A program made the position numbers and the translations under genes. The notes below the pieces were generated by a model, which did no database searches, was not told where the DNA came from, and was given only the letters and a program-made list of their open reading frames with translations. A stretch of 64,000 nt of DNA from Anaerolineaceae bacterium (GTDB taxonomy: Bacteria; Chloroflexota; Anaerolineae; Anaerolineales; Anaerolineaceae), in contig JAGPFF010000002.1 of the NCBI GenBank assembly GCA_018056725.1, positions 35,878 through 99,877 of the forward strand, written 5' to 3'. Shown one piece after another: positions 52,544 through 61,252 of the stretch. Numbering within the stretch: the stretch's first letter is position 1; each line of letters begins with the position of its first letter.

Positions 52544-54100
52544 TTATGAACTCTCTTCGAGCTTAAAGTAGAGATCACCAAGGTGTTTTGCCCAGGGTTG
52601 AGAATACAGGGTGGCTAAAACCTGACTGGGAGAAACTCGCCGAATCACATTAACCGAAGAATATAATTCTTGAGCATGGATCTGGTTTTGAAGATTCAGT
52701 TTTACCATCTCGCGCATGACGGATAATACTGTTTTTTCAAGAGGCTGCTTCGATCGCGAAGAATTGGTCCAAATTGCGTCAACCGCCTCGACATCTGGAA
52801 CCATAATTGCCATTCTTTCATCATAAGTGCAAGTGATCACTTGTTTGAGAAGAGCAAAAACAATTCCTCCATCTGCTCCAACAAGAACGGTTTTAATCCA
52901 ATCCCTGGAACTTTTACTTTTCGATGTTTGAACGATCACTTCTTCCGGGTTTCGGCTTCGCTTGATGGTGATGATGCTGCCTGGAATGATCCCTTGCTGC
53001 AAATACCACTCGCGTAATCCATAGACATAACGATTTGGTCTTACCACCCACCCTGAAAATTTCTCATGGTTGTTGCCATCCACAAAGACAAATTTAACGC
53101 GCGGGGTTTCATAGGCGGTGGGGAAAATACTTTGAATTTTCTCAGTCAGGGGCAAGGTTCCTGCCCGCCAGTGCGGGTAGGAAAGAGTAATCGTGGTTTC
53201 GTCCTTTTTTTCCAGTTGTTCTGTGGATTCTAATTCATCATCCACTAATTTATTAAGTTCGGAGAGACCAACCAGCTCTTTAGAATTGTCCGGTTGAGCT
53301 GTTGTAAACTGAAGGGTGAAAGGTGGTCTTTGAACTTCAACTGGTTCAAGGCGCTTCAAGAACCACAACGTAACCCCGGCAGGACCCACTTCATCAAACC
53401 GACCATCCTGTTCCAGAGCAAAATTTAATGAGAATTCAGTCAACCGCTCGTTATTTCCGGTTGGCAATTCAATTTGCGTAATCAGATCCAATGTAGTTAA
53501 TGGTCCACCGCCTGCCATTTCCAAAACAGCTTCGCAAAGATTTAAATGACCAATTCCAATATCAAAGAGAAGCGCCCGGGGAAAATAGTGTTTGGCGATA
53601 CAAACCAGGTCCTTAGAAGTGGCACAGCGTTCTACCAGTTTTTCAGAAATTATGGATGAGAATTCTTCGAAGACCTTTTCATTATCAAGATACTTTTGTT
53701 TTACCACCGGCATGGGAGTATTTAATTTATGGTCGGGCAGATTCGCGGCGAACAAAGTTGATTCGCCCGTAGCCATTTCAACATCGATTACCTGAAGATC
53801 CGGGAAATCAGGATTGTTACCTGATCGAATGGAAGTAACTTTACCGGTAGCATAATTACGCGCAGGAAAGCGCAAAATATCCCCGGGTTTATACACCTTT
53901 TCAGGTAAATAACTTTCTCCTTGTGAATTTTCTTCTTCCAGGAGATTTTTTTCTTGATTTTGAATTGTTCTGTCGATTAAGAACCGGGTAAGGTCGAATT
54001 TATCTAAAGGAGATTCTGTTTCTAATAGATAGTTGTAAATTGCTTCAAGGTCGTCATCGGTTACTGTGTAATTATTCCAATAGTCTTCGTTAACAATCAT
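52544..54100 (-). CDS. Large protein of unknown function with helix-turn-helix-like segments
   Basis: 518 residues, soluble. The first 60 residues are acidic helices (EDYWNNYTVTDDDLEAIYNY), then a beta-rich region (KPGDILRFPARNYATGKVTS), a middle winged-helix-like stretch (AVLEMAGGGPLTTLDLITQI resembles the HARE/RNAP-delta type), a second beta region around 350-420, and a helical end. No catalytic motif or signal is recognised. It has its own -10 at 54135-54140 and is the first gene of a unit with the 143-residue protein, tRNA-Arg and possibly the PHP-AlbA_2 gene. I could not assign a family. Confidence 0.65.
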   Translation of the reverse strand: MIVNEDYWNNYTVTDDDLEAIYNYLLETESPLDKFDLTRFLIDRTIQNQEKNLLEEENSQGESYLPEKVYKPGDILRFPARNYATGKVTSIRSGNNPDFPDLQVIDVEMATGESTLFAANLPDHKLNTPMPVVKQKYLDNEKVFEEFSSIISEKLVERCATSKDLVCIAKHYFPRALLFDIGIGHLNLCEAVLEMAGGGPLTTLDLITQIELPTGNNERLTEFSLNFALEQDGRFDEVGPAGVTLWFLKRLEPVEVQRPPFTLQFTTAQPDNSKELVGLSELNKLVDDELESTEQLEKKDETTITLSYPHWRAGTLPLTEKIQSIFPTAYETPRVKFVFVDGNNHEKFSGWVVRPNRYVYGLREWYLQQGIIPGSIITIKRSRNPEEVIVQTSKSKSSRDWIKTVLVGADGGIVFALLKQVITCTYDERMAIMVPDVEAVDAIWTNSSRSKQPLEKTVLSVMREMVKLNLQNQIHAQELYSSVNVIRRVSPSQVLATLYSQPWAKHLGDLYFKLEESS

Positions 54101-54134
54101 ACTTGGGTACCATTTTTAATTTAGTGTAAAAAAC

Positions 54135-54140
54135 ATTATA
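54135..54140 (-). promoter_or_regulatory. -10 element of the unknown-protein/tRNA-Arg unit
   Basis: TATAAT on the minus strand, 34 bases before the ATG at 54100. Confidence 0.4.
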
Positions 54141-54142
54141 CC

Positions 54143-55576
54143 TTAGCTTTTATCGTCCGGGTATTCTTGAACCAGCCAATCGAGAGGATTTACCTGGACC
54201 CCGTTGACCCATAATTCCCAGTGAAGATGGGCTCCAGCACCATAGTAATCTCCTGAACCGTTCACTCTACCGGTATTTCCCACGGTTCCGATCTGCTGCC
54301 CCGTAACAACCTGATCACCTTCTTTAACCAAGACTGTATCCTGGTGGAAAAATCCACTAAAGACCCCCCAACCATGATCGATAAAGACAGTGTTACCTCG
54401 GACTGTTAGTGGACCGGCGAAAACAACCTTACCTGGGGCAGGAGCGGTGATGGGTAGTGTGAGCCCGCCCGCAAAGTCAACACCGGTGTGAAAGGTAATC
54501 GTTGGATCATCATTATACTGGCGCCGGGTGCCAAACAAAGAATTATATTCCTGATAATAGGCAGGGCTGGAAAAAATTCCTGTCCACATTTTGGATGGGG
54601 TTATTTTGGAAATGAGATTGTGAACGAGTTCATTCTCCGGACCGGTCACAGCTGGATCGATCGTTGCCGGATCAACAGATAAGGGAGGATCAACGTCAAA
54701 AACACCTGGTTTAAGCAATACACTCTGGGAGTAGGACGTCGTGCGACCATCGCTGAACACACAGTTAATGGTCAGGTTTACCAAACCGGGTTTTGCCAGG
54801 GCATGAATACCCTGCAGGGTCACAAATTCACCTGATTTTTCACTGAAGAAGTTTAATGTGTATTCTCCCAGGGTGCCGGAGATGGTTACAGGTTCATCGG
54901 CTTGGATTTCAACGACTTCAGTGGCTCCTTGCTTAAGGGGTAATGGATAGAGCGATACCTTGGTCAAATCAGGCGCGAAAAGACTTACTGTGTTGGTGTT
55001 TGAGCTTGGTGGAACGAAGATCACATTTCCGGCAGGCATTATGGTTAAATTTTGTCGGCGATTTATTTGATTTAACAATTGTGGATTTTGATCAGTTAGT
55101 GCGGCATATTCCAGCCCGGTAATATCCTGCAGGTTGTATTTGACTGGTTTGAGGATTTGATTTTCATCCTGAACGGGTATGATCAATTGCGATCCAGCAT
55201 AGACTTGAGAGGGGGAGAGAATCTGATTAATTGTCTCCAGAGTCGCTTCCTCAGTCTGATATTTGATCGGTAAGTAGGAATAATATTCCCCAAGCTCCGT
55301 GGGGCGGATAAGTAATGTTCCGCTGATCCCGGCAAAACTCGGTATCAAAATGACATCACCAGGAGAAACCAGGTCGGGATTGGATAGTTGATTCAGAGAA
55401 ACAATCTCATTGACGGTTGTACCAAAAAGATCTGCGATGTAACCGAGAGAATCCCCGGATTGAATAATGTACTTTGGATAAACAGCCGAATCCTGTGCAG
55501 ATACGGGAAGGGCTGGAAAGGCAAGTGCGAATATAAGGATCAATGTAAGAGCTATTGCAATAATGTGTTTTTTCAC
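54143..55576 (-). CDS. Secreted LysM-M23 metallopeptidase
   Basis: 477 residues, GTG start overlapping the DUF192 stop by 4 bases. Signal peptide (about 1-28, ending PVSAQD), a LysM domain (about 33-78, YIIQSGDSLGYIADLFGTTV ... PDLVSPGDVILIP), further LysM-like repeats, a beta region and a C-terminal M23 domain with HTGVDFAGGLTLPITAP, the zinc ligand H-x-H in GAGAHLHWELW. Likely a peptidoglycan endopeptidase involved in wall remodelling. Good length for the family. Confidence 0.9.
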   Translation of the reverse strand: MKKHIIAIALTLILIFALAFPALPVSAQDSAVYPKYIIQSGDSLGYIADLFGTTVNEIVSLNQLSNPDLVSPGDVILIPSFAGISGTLLIRPTELGEYYSYLPIKYQTEEATLETINQILSPSQVYAGSQLIIPVQDENQILKPVKYNLQDITGLEYAALTDQNPQLLNQINRRQNLTIMPAGNVIFVPPSSNTNTVSLFAPDLTKVSLYPLPLKQGATEVVEIQADEPVTISGTLGEYTLNFFSEKSGEFVTLQGIHALAKPGLVNLTINCVFSDGRTTSYSQSVLLKPGVFDVDPPLSVDPATIDPAVTGPENELVHNLISKITPSKMWTGIFSSPAYYQEYNSLFGTRRQYNDDPTITFHTGVDFAGGLTLPITAPAPGKVVFAGPLTVRGNTVFIDHGWGVFSGFFHQDTVLVKEGDQVVTGQQIGTVGNTGRVNGSGDYYGAGAHLHWELWVNGVQVNPLDWLVQEYPDDKS

Positions 55577-55935
55577 TCAAGGAGCCTTAATGTATCCCCA
55601 ATGGAAAAGTCGTGAAATCTCTCTGGATGAATTTCAAGCGTATATTTAGCTGGTTTTTGAGGGCTATAAGCCGGGTGCCATTTCTTGGCAAGGACTTTAT
55701 CAACCACGAGCCAGTTCTCATCCAGCCAGAGAACGGTAATATCAAAATTCATAAAAAACATATGAATGGATGTATTAATAATGGAAGGTTTTTTTTCAAC
55801 AAAAATCAATCCACCGAATGGATCCAAATTGTTGCGGAACATTAAACCAAGAAATTTTGTAGTAAATTGATCACAAACACCCAAAGTGAGTGTTGGTGCG
55901 GATTTATCCGCTTCAGTAATTTTGACTGTTTTCAT
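55573..55935 (-). CDS. DUF192 family protein
   Basis: 120 residues from ATG 55935 (a start 15 bases upstream is also open). The family pattern MFRNNLDPFGGLIFV, FFMNFDITVLWLDEN and KPAKYTLEIHPERF is present. DUF192 proteins are small, often exported, of unknown function; no clear signal is seen here. GATAAT 7 bases before the ATG suggests a leaderless mRNA. The stop overlaps the start of the M23 gene by 4 bases. Confidence 0.85.
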   Translation of the reverse strand: MKTVKITEADKSAPTLTLGVCDQFTTKFLGLMFRNNLDPFGGLIFVEKKPSIINTSIHMFFMNFDITVLWLDENWLVVDKVLAKKWHPAYSPQKPAKYTLEIHPERFHDFSIGDTLRLLE

Positions 55936-55942
55936 AGGATAT

Positions 55943-55948
55943 ATTATC
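55943..55948 (-). promoter_or_regulatory. -10 element of the DUF192-M23 unit
   Basis: GATAAT on the minus strand, 7 bases before the ATG at 55935. Confidence 0.4.
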
Positions 55949-55991
55949 ATTATCCAGTAATGAGATTAGTTTACCATAAGGGACTCAGTGT

Positions 55992-56771
55992 ATGAAGATT
56001 ACAACCTGGAATGTTAACGGATTTCGCGCGGTATTAAAAAAAGATTTTAAGCAAAGTATCGAAAAGCTGGATCCTGATATTCTCTGTCTTCAAGAAACCA
56101 AAGCCCGATTGGATCAGTTGTCGCCGGAAGATCCAATCCTGCCCGGTTACCAGGTGATATGGAACGCGGCTGAAAGACCCGGGTATAGTGGTGTTGCCAC
56201 TTATTACAAGTCAAACCTGCAACTGATCCATGGAGGAAATGGTATTGGCAAAGTGGAATTTGATCAAGAAGGCAGGACGATCCGAACCGATATCGGCGAC
56301 CTCGTTTTATACAACGTCTATTTTCCCAATGGTCAGCGAGGAATGGATCGGGTTGATTTTAAGTTAAAATTTTACGAACACTTATTGGAAAATTGTCGGG
56401 AGCTTCATCAACAAGGTAAAAAGATCATCATTACTGGGGATTTCAATACTGCTCACAATGAAATCGATTTGGCAAATCCAAAAGAAAACAGCAAAATCTC
56501 TGGATTTTTGCCTGAAGAAAGGGCATGGATCGACATCTATCTGGCGAACGGTTTTAAAGATGCCTACAGAGAACTTTATCCAGATCGTGTAGAATACACA
56601 TGGTGGACATACCGGGTGAATGCACGGGCAAGGAACATTGGCTGGCGCCTTGATTATTTTCTTGTTTCTGATAACCTTTTAGAGAAAGTAAAGGATGTCA
56701 TCGTGCATGGAGAAATTCAAGGTTCAGATCATTGTCCAGTAACTTTGGTTCTTGAAGAATATCCTGAATAG
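55992..56771 (+). CDS. xth: Exodeoxyribonuclease III / AP endonuclease
   Basis: 259 residues of the EEP fold; cleaves at abasic sites in base excision repair. KITTWNVNGFRAVLKKDF, LCLQETKARLDQL, ITGDFNTAHNEIDLANP and SDHCPVTLVLEE hold the catalytic Asn, Glu, Asp and His of the family. It has AAGGGA upstream and is followed by a response regulator 22 bases later. Confidence 0.95.
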   Translation: MKITTWNVNGFRAVLKKDFKQSIEKLDPDILCLQETKARLDQLSPEDPILPGYQVIWNAAERPGYSGVATYYKSNLQLIHGGNGIGKVEFDQEGRTIRTDIGDLVLYNVYFPNGQRGMDRVDFKLKFYEHLLENCRELHQQGKKIIITGDFNTAHNEIDLANPKENSKISGFLPEERAWIDIYLANGFKDAYRELYPDRVEYTWWTYRVNARARNIGWRLDYFLVSDNLLEKVKDVIVHGEIQGSDHCPVTLVLEEYPE

Positions 56772-56793
56772 TTAATACAGATAAGAGGACTTA

Positions 56794-57447
56794 ATGACTA
56801 AACAAAGGATTTTGATCGTAGATGATCACGAAGTAGTGCGGTTGGGACTTAAATCCCTTCTAGATCAACATCCATTTTTTGAGGTTGTAGCTGAGGCAGG
56901 CACGGCAAAAGAAGCCATCGAGAAAGTGGATAAATTCTCGCCAGATGTTGTTCTGATGGATATCCGCCTCCCAGGTGCATCTGGAATTGAAGCCTGTGAG
57001 GAGATCACCCGCAATTATCCGGATACACGTGTCATCATGTTAACCTCTTATGCTGAAGATGAAATGCTTTTTTCTGCCATCCGATCCGGGGCATCGGGGT
57101 ATGTATTAAAGCAAATTGGAGCCGATGATTTGATTAAAGCCATTGAAGCTGTGGGTCGTGGCGAAGGCTTGCTGGACCCGGCTGTCACACAGCGTGTTTT
57201 CCAGGAGGTTCGCCGCTCGGTGCGGGAGGAAGAGGCTTCAGCTTTTGCCAACCTTTCACAGCAGGAAAAACACGTCCTTTTGCTCGTTTCAGAAGGCAAA
57301 ACGAATCGGGAAATTGCGAAAACTCTTTTCCTGGGTGAAGGAACGGTGAGAAACTATGTTAGCAGCATACTTTCAAAACTAGGAGTCAGTAACCGGGCTG
57401 AAGCTGCTGCCTACGCGGTTGAACATAGTTTAAAAGATTATTTGTGA
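56794..57447 (+). CDS. NarL/FixJ-type response regulator
   Basis: 217 residues: receiver (about 5-120) with [19 protein letters not shown], Asp in [12 protein letters not shown], and a KQ lysine near 105, then a LuxR-type helix-turn-helix ([20 protein letters not shown] ... [20 protein letters not shown]). It resembles DevR/LiaR-like regulators. No kinase is adjacent; the DegS-like kinase at 13969-15027 is the only HisKA_3 kinase seen in the window. Ribosome binding site AAGAGGA. Confidence 0.93.
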   Translation: MTKQRILIVDDHEVVRLGLKSLLDQHPFFEVVAEAGTAKEAIEKVDKFSPDVVLMDIRLPGASGIEACEEITRNYPDTRVIMLTSYAEDEMLFSAIRSGASGYVLKQIGADDLIKAIEAVGRGEGLLDPAVTQRVFQEVRRSVREEEASAFANLSQQEKHVLLLVSEGKTNREIAKTLFLGEGTVRNYVSSILSKLGVSNRAEAAAYAVEHSLKDYL

Positions 57448-57468
57448 TGAGTGGATGCAGGCGACATC

Positions 57469-57876
57469 TCAGGGTGTAATACCTACGATTTCCAAGAGTG
57501 GTGGTCCCAGAATCAACACGCCAATGATCACACTTAAGAGTGCAGCCATCAATACTGCCGCAGCGGAAATGTCTTTTCCGATCTTCACGCGTGGATCATA
57601 ATTTGGTTGCAGGAGATCGAAGACATTCTCCAGGGCAGTGTTAAGCGCCTCCGTAATCCACACAGACAAAACAGCAATAGCCAGGAATAACCAATCCAGA
57701 ACGGTTATCTTCAATAGGATACCCATGAGGATGACTAAAAAAGTGGCGATTAGATGAATCCGGGCGTTTTTCTCGGTCTTCACTAATAAAAATATTCCTT
57801 GAATGGCGTGTTTGAATGTAGCCCCCCAGCTCTGATTTTTATTGGCGTTTTTATTGGGGAATGGAGGCTGTGACAT
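57469..57876 (-). CDS. dgkA: Undecaprenol/diacylglycerol kinase family protein
   Basis: 135 residues from ATG 57876, which lies inside the ybeY tail. SWGATFKHAIQGIFLLVKTE, EKNARIHL, and TEALNTALENVFDLLQPNYD with the family's E-x-N-T-A-E motif are present, with three membrane helices. Gram-positive-type members phosphorylate undecaprenol. ybeY-dgkA is a conserved order. The frame upstream of this ATG has no binding site. Confidence 0.92.
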   Translation of the reverse strand: MSQPPFPNKNANKNQSWGATFKHAIQGIFLLVKTEKNARIHLIATFLVILMGILLKITVLDWLFLAIAVLSVWITEALNTALENVFDLLQPNYDPRVKIGKDISAAAVLMAALLSVIIGVLILGPPLLEIVGITP

Positions 57877-58318
57877 TGCCAAGCTCGTGTAATATTTTTT
57901 CTTGCATTGCCCACATCTTCGTCTTGTCTGCATCTTCAAGATGATCAAAACCGCAAAGATGGAGCACACCATGAACCGCCAGCAATCTCAGCTCATTTTC
58001 GACTGCATAACCGGCGGTTGCGGATTGTTGCTTTGCCATTGGGTAGGAAATGGCAATATCCCCCAGATACGTGATGTCTGTTTCCGGGATTACATATTCA
58101 TCAGAAAAGGAAAGAACATCCGTGGGTTTATCCACTCCACGATATGTCCGATTGAGCTCTTGGATGTGTTGATTATCGCATAATAGGACTGAAACGCTAT
58201 GATCTTGTTCCGGAAAGATTGTTTCAAGCGTCTTGATAATGGCAAGTTCAATTTCATTTTGATAACTTTGTGAGAAATCTTCAATGTCAGAAATAAAATC
58301 GCAGGAATGAGTTGCCAT
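57851..58318 (-). CDS. ybeY: rRNA maturation RNase YbeY
   Basis: 155 residues; zinc motif HGVLHLCGFDH in the last third (three His). SVLLCDNQHIQELNRTYRGV and DVLSFSDEY are typical. Involved in 16S rRNA 3'-end maturation. It starts 2 bases after pgpH and overlaps the dgkA start. Confidence 0.95.
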   Translation of the reverse strand: MATHSCDFISDIEDFSQSYQNEIELAIIKTLETIFPEQDHSVSVLLCDNQHIQELNRTYRGVDKPTDVLSFSDEYVIPETDITYLGDIAISYPMAKQQSATAGYAVENELRLLAVHGVLHLCGFDHLEDADKTKMWAMQEKILHELGNVTASIPQ

Positions 58319-58320
58319 CG

Positions 58321-60426
58321 CTATTTTTTTGATCCGCCTGTTGAGGTATGAACTTCAGGATATTGAATTCGTGGGTGATAGGAATTCATCAGTGTTTTTT
58401 TGAAAGATTCTTGAATTGTTTTAAGATCCTTAAAAGTCAGGTTTGTATTATCCAGACTGCCTTCTCTCATCACCAGATCAAATACATCTTTTAACAGAGC
58501 TTGCATTTCTTCTTCATTTTTTGGAGGATTTGATCGTACTCTTGCTTCGCTGATGTCAGCCAACATTAAAATGGCTGTTTCCTTTGATCGTGGATTCGGT
58601 CCAGGATAACGGAATAATTCTTTATCAACCAGGTCAGGGTTATTCTTGTTTTGTTCGAGCGCCCGACCATATTGATATCGGGTTATTTGAGCGCCATGAT
58701 GTTCTCGAATGAAATCCTTCAATCGGGGTGGAAGGTGATATTTGTCAGCTAATTTGATTCCATCATGAACATGCTCAATGATCGTTTGAGCTGCGATAAC
58801 CGGGTCGAGACTTTCATGACTGTCGATGAAACCGGGAACCTGGTTTTCGATAAAGAATGCCGAGTTCTGGGATTTTCCGGCATCATGATAATAAGCGCCA
58901 ACTCTCGTCAATAGAGCATCTGCACCAATGGCTGTTGCTGCCTGCTCGGCAAGGTTTGCCACCTGAAGAGAGTGTTGGTAAGTTCCAGGGGCAGATTGCA
59001 AAATATGCTTCAGCAAAGGATGATCAGAACGGGATAGCTCAGTCAAGTACATTGGAGTCGTCAGACCTAGCAATTGGGATAAGACGAATTGTAATAACAA
59101 TGCCAGACTTGCTGACGCAAATCCGTTTAAGACGCTCGCTCCATAAAGGGTGATTAGACCAACCATATCCGTGGCGGGATTTGGGAGCCGATAAGCCGTA
59201 ATCACAAGGATACCTGCTACGGATATTCCGAGAGCTGCCCAGATGAAACTAACGATATTTTTCGCTCGTCCGAGAATGATTCCGCCAATCAAACTGGTGA
59301 GGACATAGAAAACTGGCAGCTCCGCCGAGGTTGTAACGCCGTGGGTCACCAGAATGCTCAGAATAATAGGAAAAATCAGACTGAGCTCCATGGGAAATAA
59401 GGCAGCCATGATCAGGGCAAAAGCTGGTAAAGGAAAGAAAAATGGAATGATGGCACGATTAGGAATTAATACTTTTGCTGAAAGCAGGAAAAGAATAAAC
59501 GTAATGGCAATAACAGTAAGAGAGCGCAAATCTTGCAGCGAGGAATTCTTTCGATGAGAAAAATAGAGAACAATGAAGAGAGTTAAGACTAGAATGAGGG
59601 CGAAAGCGGCAATTAAATCTTCCGTTTTCTTCTCTGGACGGATGAGTTCGAGTTTTACCAGTGCCTCGTATTGCTCAGGGGTGATGATTTGACCCCGTAA
59701 AACAATTGCCTGATTTTGCGCATAGGTTTTTTGGACCGGAGCTATCTGACTGCGTGCCAGTTCTCGTGCCTTTTCAGTTTCTTCACTCGAGAATAATGAA
59801 TTTGGAACAATTAGCGGCGTAACAAGAATTTGAACAATTTCATTTTCTTCTGAAGAGAGGGAGTAGTTAATCAGACCGGGCAAACTTTTGATTTTTTCAC
59901 TGATTTGATTGTCTCGGATGTTATCACGCATGATCAGTTCAAGCACACGCAGAGATTCATCTTGAATGACAAGCCAACGTTCTTCAGAAAGCTCAAGTAT
60001 TTTTACAGCTTCTTCAGGGGTTAATGAAAGATAGGAAAGTTTGCCAAGATCGGCAATTTTTTGTTCCAGTGAGGAGTAGGCATCATTTCTGACGGAGTTA
60101 ATAAAATCTAACGCGTTATTTAATCTGGCTAGCTGTTCCCGATTGATGGCAGGATCGGCGGGTAAATAAATGGGAGCGACACTGTTTGCTGCTTCCTGCC
60201 GAGCCTTCTCAGTTAATACATCGCTTTGATACGTGACAGTTTGCGGGGAGATAATATCTACAGTAGCCACATCTCCAACTTGCAAAGGCAATGTAGATTG
60301 TCTGGAGGCAATTGGTACCACCTGGGCGATTAACGAAAACACCATGGTGAGGATCAGCAAAAATATCCGATACATTCGGCGCCGGTTATTGCTGTGTCCT
60401 GCATCCATAGAGGCGGATACTTTCAT
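58321..60426 (-). CDS. pgpH: 7TM-HD family phosphohydrolase, PgpH type
   Basis: 701 residues: an N-terminal helix, a large extracytoplasmic 7TMR-HDED domain (about 50-265), seven helices (about 275-460) and a cytoplasmic HD domain with HSLQVANLAEQAA and GAYYHDAGKSQN, and IREHHGAQITRY. PgpH enzymes hydrolyse cyclic di-AMP. Adjacent yqeY, ybeY and dgkA match the conserved order seen in Firmicutes. Its first codons overlap the yqeY stop. Confidence 0.93.
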   Translation of the reverse strand: MKVSASMDAGHSNNRRRMYRIFLLILTMVFSLIAQVVPIASRQSTLPLQVGDVATVDIISPQTVTYQSDVLTEKARQEAANSVAPIYLPADPAINREQLARLNNALDFINSVRNDAYSSLEQKIADLGKLSYLSLTPEEAVKILELSEERWLVIQDESLRVLELIMRDNIRDNQISEKIKSLPGLINYSLSSEENEIVQILVTPLIVPNSLFSSEETEKARELARSQIAPVQKTYAQNQAIVLRGQIITPEQYEALVKLELIRPEKKTEDLIAAFALILVLTLFIVLYFSHRKNSSLQDLRSLTVIAITFILFLLSAKVLIPNRAIIPFFFPLPAFALIMAALFPMELSLIFPIILSILVTHGVTTSAELPVFYVLTSLIGGIILGRAKNIVSFIWAALGISVAGILVITAYRLPNPATDMVGLITLYGASVLNGFASASLALLLQFVLSQLLGLTTPMYLTELSRSDHPLLKHILQSAPGTYQHSLQVANLAEQAATAIGADALLTRVGAYYHDAGKSQNSAFFIENQVPGFIDSHESLDPVIAAQTIIEHVHDGIKLADKYHLPPRLKDFIREHHGAQITRYQYGRALEQNKNNPDLVDKELFRYPGPNPRSKETAILMLADISEARVRSNPPKNEEEMQALLKDVFDLVMREGSLDNTNLTFKDLKTIQESFKKTLMNSYHPRIQYPEVHTSTGGSKK

Positions 60427-60869
60427 GATGAAAGCAATTTCCTCACAATTTGGCTTACACGGTCTGGGCTGGCTTTTCCCTGCACTAGAGGCAGGAGACT
60501 TTTCATTACCTTACCCATGTCGGAGGGAGCATTCGCTGAAACTTCTTGAATCACTTTTAATGCCAGTGAGGATAATTCTTCGTCACTTAATTGGGCGGGT
60601 AGAAAATGTTCAAGAACCTTGACTTCCGACTGCGCCTTTTCAATGAGATCGGTTCGTCCCGATCCCTCAAGCTCAGAAAGTGTTTCCTTGCGAATTTTCA
60701 CTTCTTTTTGAATAATCGAGAGGATCCCTGCATCATCGAGAGGTTTCCTGGCATCCACTTCCGCTTGTTTAATGGCAGTCAATACCAGACGCAAAGTATC
60801 GCGGGTGAGGTCATCTTTTTTCCTCATAGAATCAAACATTGCTTCTTCAAAAGTTTGTTTTAGACCCAT
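60423..60869 (-). CDS. yqeY: GatB/YqeY family protein
   Basis: 148 residues. SMRKKDDLTRDTLRLVLTAI, EVKIRKETLSELEGSGRTDL and SDMGKVMKSLLPLVQGKASP match YqeY, a helical family related to the tail domain of GatB and thought to bind tRNA or aminoacyl-tRNA. It overlaps pgpH by 4 bases. Confidence 0.92.
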   Translation of the reverse strand: MGLKQTFEEAMFDSMRKKDDLTRDTLRLVLTAIKQAEVDARKPLDDAGILSIIQKEVKIRKETLSELEGSGRTDLIEKAQSEVKVLEHFLPAQLSDEELSSLALKVIQEVSANAPSDMGKVMKSLLPLVQGKASPDRVSQIVRKLLSS

Positions 60870-60880
60870 GGCTTGCCTCT

Positions 60881-61252
60881 TTACCGAGTAACGCAGATAT
60901 CATCTTGAATCGATTTGAACACAGATTCTCCGATGCCTGGAATATATAATAACTCATCTATTGATTGAAAATCCCCATATTTCAAACGAAACTCCAAAAT
61001 CGCCTTCGCTTTTACCTCACCAATGGACGGCAATGAAGTAAGTTCCTCTAGCGTGGCATGGTTTAGATCTATTTTACATGGGATGTCATGCGAGAGGTTG
61101 TCCTCTTCTTGATTTCGAGCAGCGGTGGAGGTCGCGTATGGAACCAGGTTTGACCTGGAAGGATGGCGAAAGATGAACAAGAAGAATAGACTGGAGAGGA
61201 AAACTCCTGACAAGATACCTAGAATCAAGTATCGCCATTTTTCAGGCATCAT
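60881..61252 (-). CDS. ComEA-like helix-hairpin-helix protein
   Basis: 123 residues: one N-terminal membrane helix (about 8-30), a polar linker and a helix-hairpin-helix pair with IDLNHATLEELTSLPSIGEV and IDELLYIPGIGESVFKSI. This is the DNA-binding domain of ComEA-type uptake receptors; ComEC is not in the window, so function is inferred. ATGA overlap with DUF1385. Confidence 0.88.
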   Translation of the reverse strand: MMPEKWRYLILGILSGVFLSSLFFLFIFRHPSRSNLVPYATSTAARNQEEDNLSHDIPCKIDLNHATLEELTSLPSIGEVKAKAILEFRLKYGDFQSIDELLYIPGIGESVFKSIQDDICVTR

